From contig NZ_BSND01000003.1 of assembly GCF_030159795.1 (NCBI RefSeq), positions 496,001 to 560,000 on the forward strand: a DNA stretch of 64,000 nucleotides. Reading direction: 5' to 3'. Below the pieces are notes generated by a model that was given only the letters and a program-made list of their open reading frames with translations, had not been told where the DNA came from and searched no databases. The position numbers and the translations under genes are program-made. The stretch comes from Methylophaga thalassica. GTDB taxonomy: Bacteria > Pseudomonadota > Gammaproteobacteria > Nitrosococcales > Methylophagaceae. Positions 54,639-62,791 of this stretch are shown piece after piece; the first letter of the stretch is position 1, and each line of letters opens with the position of its first letter.

Positions 54639-55352
54639 ATGAATATCACACATTACTCACGAAACACGGGCGAACCTTTAAGCCAAGGTTTGGCTGATGC
54701 TGATCCAAAGAACAGCGGTCATTTTCTAATCCCAGCCTATGCCACACCGGACACAGTTCCTGAAGTGGAAGAAAATCAATGCGCCGTGTTTACCGATGAA
54801 AATGGCGCGGTGCCACGCTCACATAAAGAGGGCGAATGGAAAATTGTTGCTGATCATCGTGGCTACTTTGGCTATGACGCAAATGGCAATGAGCAACAAA
54901 TATCTGAGCTAGGTATTGAGCCTGACGAGTCATGGACATTAACCAAACCAGAGCCACCTTTTGTGTTTGCTGATGCTGCGCAGCTTAAAAACAATGAGAT
55001 AAAAAACGGCTTCCAGGCAGCGGTGCAAGCCATCACCACCACCTACACGCAAGAAGAAATCTCGACCTTTCTCACCCAAGAGAATGAGGCATTAGCCTGG
55101 CAAGCGGATAACAACGCTTTAACGCCTGGTATCGATTACATTGTGGCCAATCGGCCATCGGTTGATAAAGCGACATTAGTGAGCAGCATCATCAGCAATG
55201 CCACCACGTACAAAGACATCGTGTTTCCTGCTATGGGTAAAAAGCAGGCGTATGAAGACAAGCTTTATGCCTTGCAAATTCAGCATGAAGACAGCGAACA
55301 ACCCGACGTCACTCAGGCAGATATTGACGCCATCATCGTGGACTTTAGCTGA
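54639..55352 (+). CDS. Tail fibre assembly-like protein
   Basis: 237 aa right after the fibre. N-terminal HYSRNTGEPLSQGLADADPKN and a C-terminal DUF4376-like stretch are common in tail-fibre-associated proteins. A chaperone or fibre component is expected from position; exact class uncertain. Confidence 0.65.
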   Translation: MNITHYSRNTGEPLSQGLADADPKNSGHFLIPAYATPDTVPEVEENQCAVFTDENGAVPRSHKEGEWKIVADHRGYFGYDANGNEQQISELGIEPDESWTLTKPEPPFVFADAAQLKNNEIKNGFQAAVQAITTTYTQEEISTFLTQENEALAWQADNNALTPGIDYIVANRPSVDKATLVSSIISNATTYKDIVFPAMGKKQAYEDKLYALQIQHEDSEQPDVTQADIDAIIVDFS

Positions 55353-55723
55353 TGGCGTATTTAACTAGACCTGTTCGCTGGGCGGAATTAAGCGAGTCAG
55401 AAAAACAATCCTTTGGTAATGGCTGCGGCCCTGCCTGGTTTCCTGATTGGCTAATTAAATTACTGTTTGGCTGGTTTTTTGAAGCTTCATGCCGCCGGCA
55501 TGACTTTGCTTATAGCCGTGGTGGTTCACCTAATGACAGGAAAGCCGCCGATAAGGGCTTTTATAAAGCCATGTTACGTGATGCCAAACGCTTAAGCAGC
55601 TATCAACGCTGGCTGGCCAGTTTAGTGGCCGTGGTGTTTTATCTGCTAGTGCGTTTGTTTGGCTGGCTGGCTTTTGAGTATGGGCCTTACCTCACTTTAA
55701 GCATGATTTATGAGGCGGAATAG
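55352..55723 (+). CDS. Phospholipase A2-like phage protein
   Basis: 123 aa. NGCGPAWFPDW and CRRHDFAYSRGG give the Cys-Gly-Pro and Cys-x2-His-Asp-x2-Tyr pattern of secretory phospholipase A2 active sites; the latter half has a hydrophobic stretch (about 88-112). Relatives are found near the fibre genes of HP1-like phages. Membrane-active role on entry or lysis is plausible; activity unproven. Confidence 0.7.
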   Translation: MAYLTRPVRWAELSESEKQSFGNGCGPAWFPDWLIKLLFGWFFEASCRRHDFAYSRGGSPNDRKAADKGFYKAMLRDAKRLSSYQRWLASLVAVVFYLLVRLFGWLAFEYGPYLTLSMIYEAE

Positions 55724-55935
55724 TGAAAATCACCGTCACTCAAACAATCCCCATTTATGGCGTGGTTGGACACAAGAAAGTGAAAATTCCGGTGTTTAAC
55801 TTCACCACCATTGATGAGTTTTATCGCGGGTTTTATCGTGATTTTGAGTGCGTGCCACCTTATCGCCGTGGGCAATACAGCATGCCGGCAAACCTGGTGG
55901 CCGGTTATGAGCAGTGGAAGCGTAACCATGTCTAA
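55723..55935 (+). CDS. Small hypothetical phage protein
   Basis: 70 aa from GTG 55723, sharing one base with the preceding stop and overlapping the next gene by 8 bp. Soluble, aromatic-rich, no domain recognised. Confidence 0.6.
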   Translation: MKITVTQTIPIYGVVGHKKVKIPVFNFTTIDEFYRGFYRDFECVPPYRRGQYSMPANLVAGYEQWKRNHV

Positions 55936-56635
55936 TTGGTCACCCGTTGTACTTCACACCCCGACATCCGATGCCAGTGGCTTGAGCGGCAATGTGACAT
56001 TGGAAACCATCACGCCATGGACGCTCGGCGCGAAAGAGGGCAGCGGGACAAACACCTGGTTAGCCTTTCCCAACGCGGTCACGGCGTTAGTGAAAAAACT
56101 CAATTCACAGCCCGTGCCGGCATTGTTTGTTTTGGCATTTACTGCGGGCAGCTATAAAGACCTGGCAGCGCAATGCCAAACTATGGCCGGCGCCTTTCCA
56201 CTCAAACAAATTGAGCAATGGCAACGCCACGCTGAAAAGCTGGCCAACTTACAGCAAGACAAAATGCAGCTGGTTGATACGGAAGTGGTGACCGCCGGCA
56301 TAAAACTGAACGCGGTACCGACCGTTAAAGCGCGTATGAAAAAAGCACTCAGCCAACAGGCCAAAGCCGCGGCCAGCAGCTTAACCAGTAGTGATCCATT
56401 ATCTGCTTTGAATAGCTTTGAGAGTGAAAAAGCCGCGTTTGACAGTGCCACCGATGCCGCTTTGCCTGACTTAACCGGCGGTGCCGGCTGGCGATTTTAT
56501 GCTGAAAGCGATATCGCGAACCAATTACAAACCGGCCATCCTGGTTATGAATATGCCTATACCGCATTGATGGCGTTTATCGGTCAGCCGGTGGATCTCG
56601 CTTATTTACGTGAAATGATGCCGGAGGACGTATGA
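55928..56635 (+). CDS. Phage protein, HP1-like tail/baseplate module
   Basis: 235 aa from ATG 55928; the frame upstream of this Met is a shadow of the previous gene. WSPVVLHTPTSDASGLSGN start, then a long helical, Ala/Lys/Gln-rich centre (about 85-170). Conserved position in HP1/K139-type phages; function unknown, perhaps a DNA-circulation-type baseplate protein. Confidence 0.65.
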   Translation: MSNWSPVVLHTPTSDASGLSGNVTLETITPWTLGAKEGSGTNTWLAFPNAVTALVKKLNSQPVPALFVLAFTAGSYKDLAAQCQTMAGAFPLKQIEQWQRHAEKLANLQQDKMQLVDTEVVTAGIKLNAVPTVKARMKKALSQQAKAAASSLTSSDPLSALNSFESEKAAFDSATDAALPDLTGGAGWRFYAESDIANQLQTGHPGYEYAYTALMAFIGQPVDLAYLREMMPEDV

Positions 56636-57174
56636 GCATAAGGCTAGGTGGTGAAAAGCTAAATGGTAAAGACTTCAAAGTCTCCAGCACATTAACCATG
56701 GCCGGCGCGGATTTAAGTGGCCAAACCAGCTACACAGACACGGCTGAAACGGGTGATAAACCCAAACAACTTTCTGTGCGTTACAAGATCCCATTTAAAG
56801 ATAAAGCCCACCTTCAGCAAGTCGTTAGACTGGCTGAAGCCAAAGATGCATCCGGCAATCGCATGGTTTATACCGTGGTGAATATCACCGCTGAAGGCAT
56901 GGGAATACGCCAGGTAAAATTTGAGGGGGATCTGAGTGCCAGCGAAGATGAAACCCTTCAACTCTGGTCCGTATCATTCAAGCTCACCGAAGTACGATCG
57001 GTGCCTGAGCTGAAAGAGTCACGCCAGGAAGCCAAAACCGTCACCGACCAGGTGGCTACAGGCGATACCGTGGTTCAGGAAGACACCGCCGTGCCGGATG
57101 CAGTCGAGCTATCCAGCTTTGAAAACATTCTCAACTTTATTGATAAACACTTACCAGGTAGCGAGACAGCCTGA
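56632..57174 (+). CDS. Phage baseplate-associated protein
   Basis: 180 aa. SIRLGGEKLNGKDFKVSST and DLSGQTSYTDTAETGDKPKQLSVRYKIPF suggest a beta-structured baseplate protein preceding the hub gene; the C-terminal quarter is acidic. Overlaps both neighbours by 1-4 bp. Confidence 0.65.
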   Translation: MSIRLGGEKLNGKDFKVSSTLTMAGADLSGQTSYTDTAETGDKPKQLSVRYKIPFKDKAHLQQVVRLAEAKDASGNRMVYTVVNITAEGMGIRQVKFEGDLSASEDETLQLWSVSFKLTEVRSVPELKESRQEAKTVTDQVATGDTVVQEDTAVPDAVELSSFENILNFIDKHLPGSETA

Positions 57175-57869
57175 TGCGGATAATCAAGCAAGTTTCCGTT
57201 AATGGCCTGTCTCAGCAACTGGTCGAGGACCAGGTGCGTGCCGAGCTGAATACACCAGGCCGAGCCATATTAACCTTGGTGGCCAATACGGCCATTCAAA
57301 AGGGCAAGCTGGTCACGTATGAAGTGGGCTATAGCCAACAACCTTCACTGCAGCGGTGGTTTATTGGCTTTGTTGATAGTGTGGTACCCATGGGGGATAA
57401 GCGGGTGAAATGCTTTTGTCGTGAGCTGTCGGCCGCATTAATCCATGATATCTCGCTGCAGCTTCGTCACGTGACATTGCGTGAAGTATTAACCGAGGTG
57501 AACAAACTCACTGGTTTAAACTTTTCAACGCCCGATATCGCTTATGCCAATACCAAAGTCTCGCACTTTTTCCACTTAGGCAGTGGGTATCAAATGATGG
57601 CCATGTTGGGGCGGGTGTTTAACATTCCCGACTATCTCTGGCAGCAGCAAGGCAATGGCGTGATTTATGTCGGCAGCTGGGCAGATTCACGCTGGGCGCA
57701 GATGAAAAACATTTCATTGCCACAAAAGCTGTTTGATCAGCAGCAGGCGACCAACTCGGCTCGCGTGGCTATCATGCCGCAGCTTCGCCCTGGTATGCGT
57801 ATCAATGGCAACCGCATCAGTGAAATCACGCTCAAAGCCAATCACATGGAGCTGGTATGGAACAGCTAA
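57174..57869 (+). CDS. Baseplate hub-like protein
   Basis: 231 aa. Compact relative of the P2 gpD/T4 gp27 hub by position just before the spike and by features: ELNTPGRAILTL, GFVDSVVPMGDKRVKCFCRELSAAL (OB-like pattern) and HVTLREVLTEVNKLTGLNF. Much shorter than P2 gpD (387), as in K139-type phages. Confidence 0.7.
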   Translation: MRIIKQVSVNGLSQQLVEDQVRAELNTPGRAILTLVANTAIQKGKLVTYEVGYSQQPSLQRWFIGFVDSVVPMGDKRVKCFCRELSAALIHDISLQLRHVTLREVLTEVNKLTGLNFSTPDIAYANTKVSHFFHLGSGYQMMAMLGRVFNIPDYLWQQQGNGVIYVGSWADSRWAQMKNISLPQKLFDQQQATNSARVAIMPQLRPGMRINGNRISEITLKANHMELVWNS

Positions 57870-58828
57870 TGAAACGCATCCTGATGAAGCTTTTCCCCGA
57901 GCTGTTCGCCGGTTATCACTTGCCGATGTTTGGCCAGGTGGTCGGCGTGCGTGAAGCACCAAAAACGACCGATATCTGTGATGAGTTTCGGCCTAAATAT
58001 GCCGTTGATGTTCAAGTATTAACGGAAAACGGCGAGCCTGATCCCAAGTGGGACATCCTCACCGATGTGATTATGTCGTTACCGGTGGCCGGGCATGAAA
58101 TGGGCCAGTTTGCTTATCCGGAGGATGGCACCTGGGTGGAATTGGCTTTTGCCTATGGCTCACCGCAGCGGCCCTTTATTCGCAGTGTGTTACCCAACGG
58201 CCTCACCATGCCAGCGGTCGAGCGTGGTGAACAACGCTGGCAGCACAATCCAGCCTCATTTCAGCGGGTAGATAAGGACGGCAATTGGGAGCGTAAAACA
58301 GACCTGGCCATCAATGAAGAATCCCTCGAGCGATTCATCGAGGCGATGACGATCGTTGAAACCTATCACGTGGCTAACAAAGAAACGGCCACCAATGACA
58401 CCGAGATTATCGGTGCGATTAAAACGATTAAAGCGTTTGGCGCCATTGTGGTTCAGTCAGGCGGGATATTGGATTTATCTGCCGTGGCTCATTTACGACT
58501 GACCACCAAAGCCGATGCCCTGGTGAAAACTATCGGCAAAATGCAAAGCAATATTGGCACGAGCAATAAGGTGACAGCTGGCCAAGACAACACGCTAGAA
58601 GCCGGCACAAAAAACCACTTCCAAGCCCCCAAAAGCTGGATAGGCACCAGCGAGGAAAACGGCCTGCGGTTAATGAGTGAGGTGGCTCAGCTCGTTATTC
58701 AACTGGCTGAAATATTGGCCCAACACACGCACCCAAGCACAGGGCAAATCACGCAGTCATCACAGGTGATGAACATTGCCACACTCACCACGGCCATAAA
58801 AGGCCGCATCGATGGCATAGCAGAATGA
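57857..58828 (+). CDS. Baseplate spike protein (gpV/gp5-like)
   Basis: 323 aa. OB-fold region (about 20-120: FGQVVGVREAPKTTDIC, PEDGTWVELAFAYGSPQRPFIRSVLPNG) followed by a repetitive region that could form a beta-helix needle (about 170-250), ending in HTHPSTGQITQSS with paired His that resembles the iron-binding spike tip motif HxH. It pierces the outer membrane. Overlaps the hub gene by 13 bp. Confidence 0.8.
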   Translation: MEQLMKRILMKLFPELFAGYHLPMFGQVVGVREAPKTTDICDEFRPKYAVDVQVLTENGEPDPKWDILTDVIMSLPVAGHEMGQFAYPEDGTWVELAFAYGSPQRPFIRSVLPNGLTMPAVERGEQRWQHNPASFQRVDKDGNWERKTDLAINEESLERFIEAMTIVETYHVANKETATNDTEIIGAIKTIKAFGAIVVQSGGILDLSAVAHLRLTTKADALVKTIGKMQSNIGTSNKVTAGQDNTLEAGTKNHFQAPKSWIGTSEENGLRLMSEVAQLVIQLAEILAQHTHPSTGQITQSSQVMNIATLTTAIKGRIDGIAE

Positions 58829-58831
58829 TGA

Positions 58832-59260
58832 TCACCGATACGACACACCGGCTGAAACAGGGCTAATGTCATGGTAATCAGCCAAAATAATGTCTGGTTC
58901 TTGCACCACCACATACACGCGGCGTTCATTGGTTTCTGGGTTTTTGGCCATAAGTCCGACCAGGTGCGTTTTCATATCGTTTGGGTACCATTTTGGCTTG
59001 CCCTCAAAGTTCAGCAGCATATAGGCATCATTCGGTATCAACACCCGACGCGGAAACCATTTATCCCAACGGCCAGCCAGCACGGCATCACGCTTAGCAG
59101 TAAAGCCAAAAGGCAACGCGCCTGGTTGATTAGCGTGTCGGCCCCAGGGAAACATTTTCGACGACTGATCAGGCATAAGCACAGGCAAAGCCGGACGAGG
59201 ATGGCTGATATCGATGGTGTATTGCTCACCGTTAAATTGAAAAGTGACTGCCTGGCACAT
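58832..59260 (-). CDS. SRAP (YedK/HMCES-like) protein
   Basis: 142 aa from the ATG giving MCQAVTF, so that Cys2 becomes the N-terminal residue that SRAP proteins use to cap abasic sites in single-stranded DNA. FPWGRHANQ, NQPGALPFGFTAKRDAVL and RRVLIPNDAYML follow the SRAP order, but the usual Glu of the FYEW motif is not evident. Longer starts (59281 or TTG 59296) exist, the latter with AGGA upstream. Leftward gene at the end of the rightward late operon, likely a moron that protects phage or host DNA. Confidence 0.68.
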   Translation of the reverse strand: MCQAVTFQFNGEQYTIDISHPRPALPVLMPDQSSKMFPWGRHANQPGALPFGFTAKRDAVLAGRWDKWFPRRVLIPNDAYMLLNFEGKPKWYPNDMKTHLVGLMAKNPETNERRVYVVVQEPDIILADYHDISPVSAGVSYR

Positions 59261-59331
59261 GCGAGAAAATATAGAGAACATTGTTTGTATGTTCAATCGA
59301 TTTTTCCTAACAACACGATGAGGAACCCGCT

Positions 59332-59835
59332 ATGAAAGCGTTTTTTGTTTGTTTACTTTTTATGATGATCTCGACAATGGCCATGAGTGCGGAACTCACC
59401 CATTTAAAATATCTGCATCCAGGCGAACCCATCTGGTATTCCAATGATGGTGAAACCTGGCAGCAGGGTGAATTCGTTTATTTTGTGTCATCACCTGAAT
59501 GCGAAGCCACAGAAACCAGGCAAGATGCCACCAATAATCAGCAAGTGATTTATAGCTGTGATGAAGATGCGGGGCAGGTGCAAACAGTGAGATATCGCCA
59601 CAGCACGGAATACGATGGCTTCACCATTAATTACGTCACCGGCGTTGATCCAGCCTTACCACCACCGACGAAAGCCGAGCTTTATGGGCTATTAACCCGA
59701 GTGGAAAACTTGATCAACACCAACTCAATACCCTCATTTTTCACCACGGCCAAAGGGCTCATCGATGACCGAATCGACATGCAACGGCGCGTTGAATTGC
59801 TGCGAGAACGTTTAAAAGCCAGCGATATTGAGTAA
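59332..59835 (+). CDS. Secreted hypothetical protein
   Basis: 167 aa with a clear Sec signal peptide (about 1-19, cleavage after AMSA). The mature part has two Cys (PECEAT and YSCDEDAG) that may form a disulphide, and a C-terminal amphipathic helix. Possibly a lysogenic-conversion product. No family recognised. The gene for the Com-like protein follows 8 bp later. Confidence 0.65.
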   Translation: MKAFFVCLLFMMISTMAMSAELTHLKYLHPGEPIWYSNDGETWQQGEFVYFVSSPECEATETRQDATNNQQVIYSCDEDAGQVQTVRYRHSTEYDGFTINYVTGVDPALPPPTKAELYGLLTRVENLINTNSIPSFFTTAKGLIDDRIDMQRRVELLRERLKASDIE

Positions 59836-59843
59836 CACCAGGC

Positions 59844-60038
59844 ATGAAAGAAATACGCTGCGGCGCCTGTGGCCGTAAATTAGGCGAGGGCATTTTTATC
59901 GAGCTACAGATAAAGTGCGCACGCTGTAAAACCATGAATCATCTGAGGGTCAAGCACCCCGAACCAGCACACCACGAGTGTCATGAAAAAGAGAACACTC
60001 GTGAGAAAATACCAAACCGAAAACCTATCACTGCATAA
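59844..60038 (+). CDS. com: Com-like zinc-binding translational regulator
   Basis: 64 aa. CGAC (Cys6, Cys9) and CARC (about 25-28) around GIFIELQIK, then NHLRVKHPE, match phage Mu Com, a zinc-finger protein that binds mom mRNA and opens a hairpin to allow translation of the DNA-modification gene. Here the downstream overlapping gene is a DNA methyltransferase, with a hairpin at its start, so the same control is likely. Confidence 0.87.
   Translation: MKEIRCGACGRKLGEGIFIELQIKCARCKTMNHLRVKHPEPAHHECHEKENTREKIPNRKPITA
59973..60003 (+). promoter_or_regulatory. Hairpin over methyltransferase start in com overlap
   Basis: CACGAGTGT (59973-59981) pairs perfectly with ACACTCGTG (59995-60003); the 13-nt loop contains the methyltransferase ATG (59983-59985) and the alternative GTG at 60001 lies in the stem. 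It should hinder ribosome access, as in Mu mom, until Com binds. Confidence 0.72.
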
Positions 60039-60954
60039 CACCGATTGTTTAAAACTGCTGAAAACACTCGATGACAACAGCATCGATTTAATCGCCACCG
60101 ATCCGCCTTATTTTCGTGTGGTTGCCGAAAGTTGGGACCGACAATGGAAAAATGAAGCGGATTTTTTTGCCTGGTTAGATACCGTACTCGAGCAGATGGC
60201 CAGAGTGTTAAAGCCCACCGGTTCGCTTTATTTTTTTGCAGGCCCACACATGGCCAACAAAGTCGAAATAGCCGTTGCTAAGCATTTTAATATGCTCAAT
60301 CAAATCATCTGGCGAAAGCCTTCAGGCCGTCATAATGGTTGCAGCAAAGAATCATTACGGCGCTATTTCCCCCAAACCGAGCATATTATGTTTGCTGAAA
60401 GCATGAAGCCGGTGCCTTTTGGTTTTGAACCTATTCGGGGCTATCTTCACCAGGCGATCATCGATGCCGGCGTGACACAAAAACAAGTCGACAATGCTTG
60501 TGGATGCAAAATGTCGGGCCATTGGTTTGGTAAATCGCAATGGTCGATGATTCCAGAAAACCACTATCAAACCGTTGAAAATCTCATTGGTAAAACGCTG
60601 AAGCCCTATGCTGATCTTTATGCTGAATATCGATCACTTTTGGATGAAAGCAACGCGGCCAGACGCACGTTTAACGTCAACAAGCATGTGCCTTATACCA
60701 ATGTATGGGACTTTAAGGCCGTGCCGTTTTATCCAGGCAAACACCCATGTGAAAAACCGCTGGACTTAATGGAACACATCATCACCGCCAGTTCCTTACC
60801 TGGTGATGTGGTCCTGGACGCATTTGTTGGGGGTGGTAGTACGCCAGCCGCGTGTATTAAAACTGGCCGGCGGTTTATTGGCTCTGAATTAGGCGAAAGC
60901 GAATTTGATATGGCGGTGAAACGGCTCACAGAAATGAATCAGCAAGCCGCTTAA
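59983..60954 (+). CDS. DNA (N4/N6) methyltransferase
   Basis: 323 aa. Catalytic motif DPPY (residues 40-43) precedes the AdoMet-binding DAFVGGGSTPAACIKTGRRFIG (about 285-306), the order of the beta-type N4-cytosine/N6-adenine class (PF01555). It would modify phage DNA against host restriction. The ATG at 59983 overlaps com by 56 bp; a GTG at 60001 is an alternative start. Translation is probably gated by the hairpin and Com. Confidence 0.9.
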   Translation: MKKRTLVRKYQTENLSLHNTDCLKLLKTLDDNSIDLIATDPPYFRVVAESWDRQWKNEADFFAWLDTVLEQMARVLKPTGSLYFFAGPHMANKVEIAVAKHFNMLNQIIWRKPSGRHNGCSKESLRRYFPQTEHIMFAESMKPVPFGFEPIRGYLHQAIIDAGVTQKQVDNACGCKMSGHWFGKSQWSMIPENHYQTVENLIGKTLKPYADLYAEYRSLLDESNAARRTFNVNKHVPYTNVWDFKAVPFYPGKHPCEKPLDLMEHIITASSLPGDVVLDAFVGGGSTPAACIKTGRRFIGSELGESEFDMAVKRLTEMNQQAA

Positions 60955-61025
60955 TATTCACCCTGAACTTACCCGCTCCGCCATGGATGGCCAGTCGAGG
61001 CAACTCCTGGCGGGTAGGTTCACCT

Positions 61026-61811
61026 TTATTCTACGATGTAAGCTTGCCTCATAGGTTCTCTCATCGTGACATTACTGATGTCGGTGTTAAGTTCCTGAGC
61101 AACAAACTTCTTGAAACCATCAATATCAGGCTCGAAGATATTTTCTCCAGCAAATTTATTACCGTGTTTCTCCCAAAGCTCTAAAGTTTTAACTTCAATA
61201 TCAGTCAATGGTTTCAATGCTTCAACTTGCCAATACCAGCTCTGCTCACCTGAATTGCCACCACCATCAACAGCATATCTAGCAATGGCTAATGCATCAC
61301 CATTATTAATCTGCTCCAGATTCTTACCAAGAAACACATAAACGACTTGTACACGCTGGCTACGTTGAAAGTCTTTTGCTGCTTGAATAGCTGTTTGGGC
61401 ATACTGTTCATAGCTATTGGCAGAAGGTGCAGAAATATTAAATTGTATGCGTTTACGACCTGAAAAACTGAAGTTATCAGTCGACAAAAGCTTATATTCA
61501 ACAGCTTCGCTAGTTTCAGGTTCAGGGCGAACTGATGGGGCGGGAGCTTCTGTAATCGTGGTTGTTTTTTTGGCTTCAGGCTCTGAAATTTGCGAGGGTT
61601 TGGAATCTGAGTTATCACCGAAAATGGCAATCATCAACATTGGAACTATTATGATGCTGACAATCGCGGGTAATAAAATCCCTAATATCTGAGGGCCAGT
61701 ATTGTAGCTGTCACGCTTTGTGAAGAAATTAACGATTGTTTTTCTAGTAAACCAAAAGCCAACAACCATCAAAACTAAAGCTAATACAGCTTCAAAACTG
61801 CTCATGTTCAT
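61026..61811 (-). CDS. Membrane protein, accessory (moron) candidate
   Basis: 261 aa. Two N-terminal membrane helices (about 5-22 and 42-64), a Glu/Pro/Thr linker, then a soluble domain (about 105-190) whose YKLLSTDNFSFSGRKRIQF and VQVVYVFLGKNLEQI pattern recalls DUF4875-like proteins from memory. Leftward, opposite to the phage late genes, which suggests expression during lysogeny. Function unknown. Confidence 0.6.
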   Translation of the reverse strand: MNMSSFEAVLALVLMVVGFWFTRKTIVNFFTKRDSYNTGPQILGILLPAIVSIIIVPMLMIAIFGDNSDSKPSQISEPEAKKTTTITEAPAPSVRPEPETSEAVEYKLLSTDNFSFSGRKRIQFNISAPSANSYEQYAQTAIQAAKDFQRSQRVQVVYVFLGKNLEQINNGDALAIARYAVDGGGNSGEQSWYWQVEALKPLTDIEVKTLELWEKHGNKFAGENIFEPDIDGFKKFVAQELNTDISNVTMREPMRQAYIVE

Positions 61812-61915
61812 ACTTCCTTGTAATTGTGACCAAGCTCTCGATTATGGATCATCCGCGTTAACGTAGCAATGATGCGGGGTTGTGGTGACGGGCAATGGCT
61901 TATACACTCAACCAC

Positions 61916-61980
61916 GGCAAGCACTCTCAAAAGTACATTTTTCTAATTTGATTATGTCGTCCAGGTTGTGAGTGCTTGCC
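61916..61980. repeat. 11-bp inverted repeat after zinc-ribbon gene
   Basis: GGCAAGCACTC (61916-61926) and GAGTGCTTGCC (61970-61980) are exact inverted copies 43 bp apart, between two leftward genes. May act as a processing hairpin or weak terminator; no T-tract follows. Confidence 0.5.
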
Positions 61981-61983
61981 TGT

Positions 61984-62454
61984 TTATTCTATGTCTAAGC
62001 TCATCAATGAATAAGTATCATCAGCCTTGTTATATTTCAGCTCTACCATATAAGTGTTTCTAACCGTAGCACCAAAGCTGTTTTGCGCATCAACTTTACC
62101 AACGATGATGTGTGTACATTCACCGATATAACTTGCCTGTATGCCAGCACCAACTGAGCCAACAAAATCAGCAGTAGAGGGTGATTTCAACCTGTCCCTA
62201 ACAAATTTTTGAGCCATTGCAGCCGCGTGAAAATCGCTTGTACATGTTTTTTCAGCTCGTTGCTCTGGCGTTACGTCTTCACTGCATGTGGCCAAAATGG
62301 CCGAGCCAATTAACGCAAATACGATAATGCCAAGACAGCCTTTTGCCATTTCACCTGGTTTCATGCCCGGCGAGCTAACACCACAGTTAGGGCAGGTTTT
62401 TGCTGATTCGTCGACTTCATGTTCACATGATTTGCACTTGACTAACTTCGCCAT
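61984..62454 (-). CDS. Zinc-ribbon membrane protein, accessory candidate
   Basis: 156 aa. N-terminal zinc ribbon (KSCEHEVDESAKTCPNCG, residues 9-24), one membrane helix (about 40-58) and an extracytoplasmic domain with conserved FVRDRLKSPSTADF, a motif found in many small secreted or anchored domains. Likely expressed from the prophage. An inverted repeat (GGCAAGCACTC at 61916 and its complement at 61970) lies just after its stop. Confidence 0.65.
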   Translation of the reverse strand: MAKLVKCKSCEHEVDESAKTCPNCGVSSPGMKPGEMAKGCLGIIVFALIGSAILATCSEDVTPEQRAEKTCTSDFHAAAMAQKFVRDRLKSPSTADFVGSVGAGIQASYIGECTHIIVGKVDAQNSFGATVRNTYMVELKYNKADDTYSLMSLDIE

Positions 62455-62632
62455 TGAATTCCCTTTTCTTTGTTAATGTTTATTGATTATTGCACGATTA
62501 ATTGTCGTTATCCACGTTTACAGAGATATACAGGAGTTGACAGAGATAACGCAGAGGACTATATTTTTCTCCACGTCAGCAAAATCTGACGTCAGGGTTT
62601 AGCAGCTCTGTTATTCAAGGACGCCCAATCAG
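62455..62632. other. Control region upstream of right-arm operon
   Basis: 178 bp without an ORF. Contains ACAGAGATA direct repeats (about 62520 and 62540) and a hairpin ACGTCAG/CTGACGT (62573-62592) with palindrome CTGACGTCAG. Possible promoter-operator region for the leftward zinc-ribbon gene and the rightward leader. Confidence 0.35.
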
Positions 62633-62652
62633 CCGCGTCACGCGGTTTTTTT
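62633..62652 (+). terminator. Terminator upstream of structured leader
   Basis: CCGCG-TCA-CGCGG followed by seven T. It lies ahead of the 62681 leader and could end or attenuate transcription into it. Confidence 0.8.
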
Positions 62653-62680
62653 GTGCCATAATTTTATGGTGGTTGTGCGT

Positions 62681-62768
62681 GGGGAAGCCTTCGGGCTTGC
62701 CAGGTCCTTGAACTGGTCTGCTAACCCTGCGTGCAGCCATCACCCATATTTAGCAGTGTGGTTGATGG
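62681..62768 (+). ncRNA. Ash-type structured leader or small RNA
   Basis: Region with nested pairing: AAGCC-TTCG-GGCTT (62685-62698, UUCG tetraloop), CCAG/CTGG (62700-62716), GCTAA/TTAGC (62720/62750) and CCATCA/TGATGG (62737/62763). The sequence resembles, from memory, the block often found ahead of ash-type genes in P4-like elements and mistranslated as Phage_ASH proteins. Structure and position suggest an RNA control element for the small operon that begins 23 bp downstream. Confidence 0.5.
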
Positions 62769-62791
62769 TTTAATTTTCAAGGAGATTAACC

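Noticed and set aside
53183..55352. Diversity-generating retroelement or invertible fibre tip
   Set aside because: No reverse transcriptase, template repeat or inverted fibre end seen near the fibre gene.
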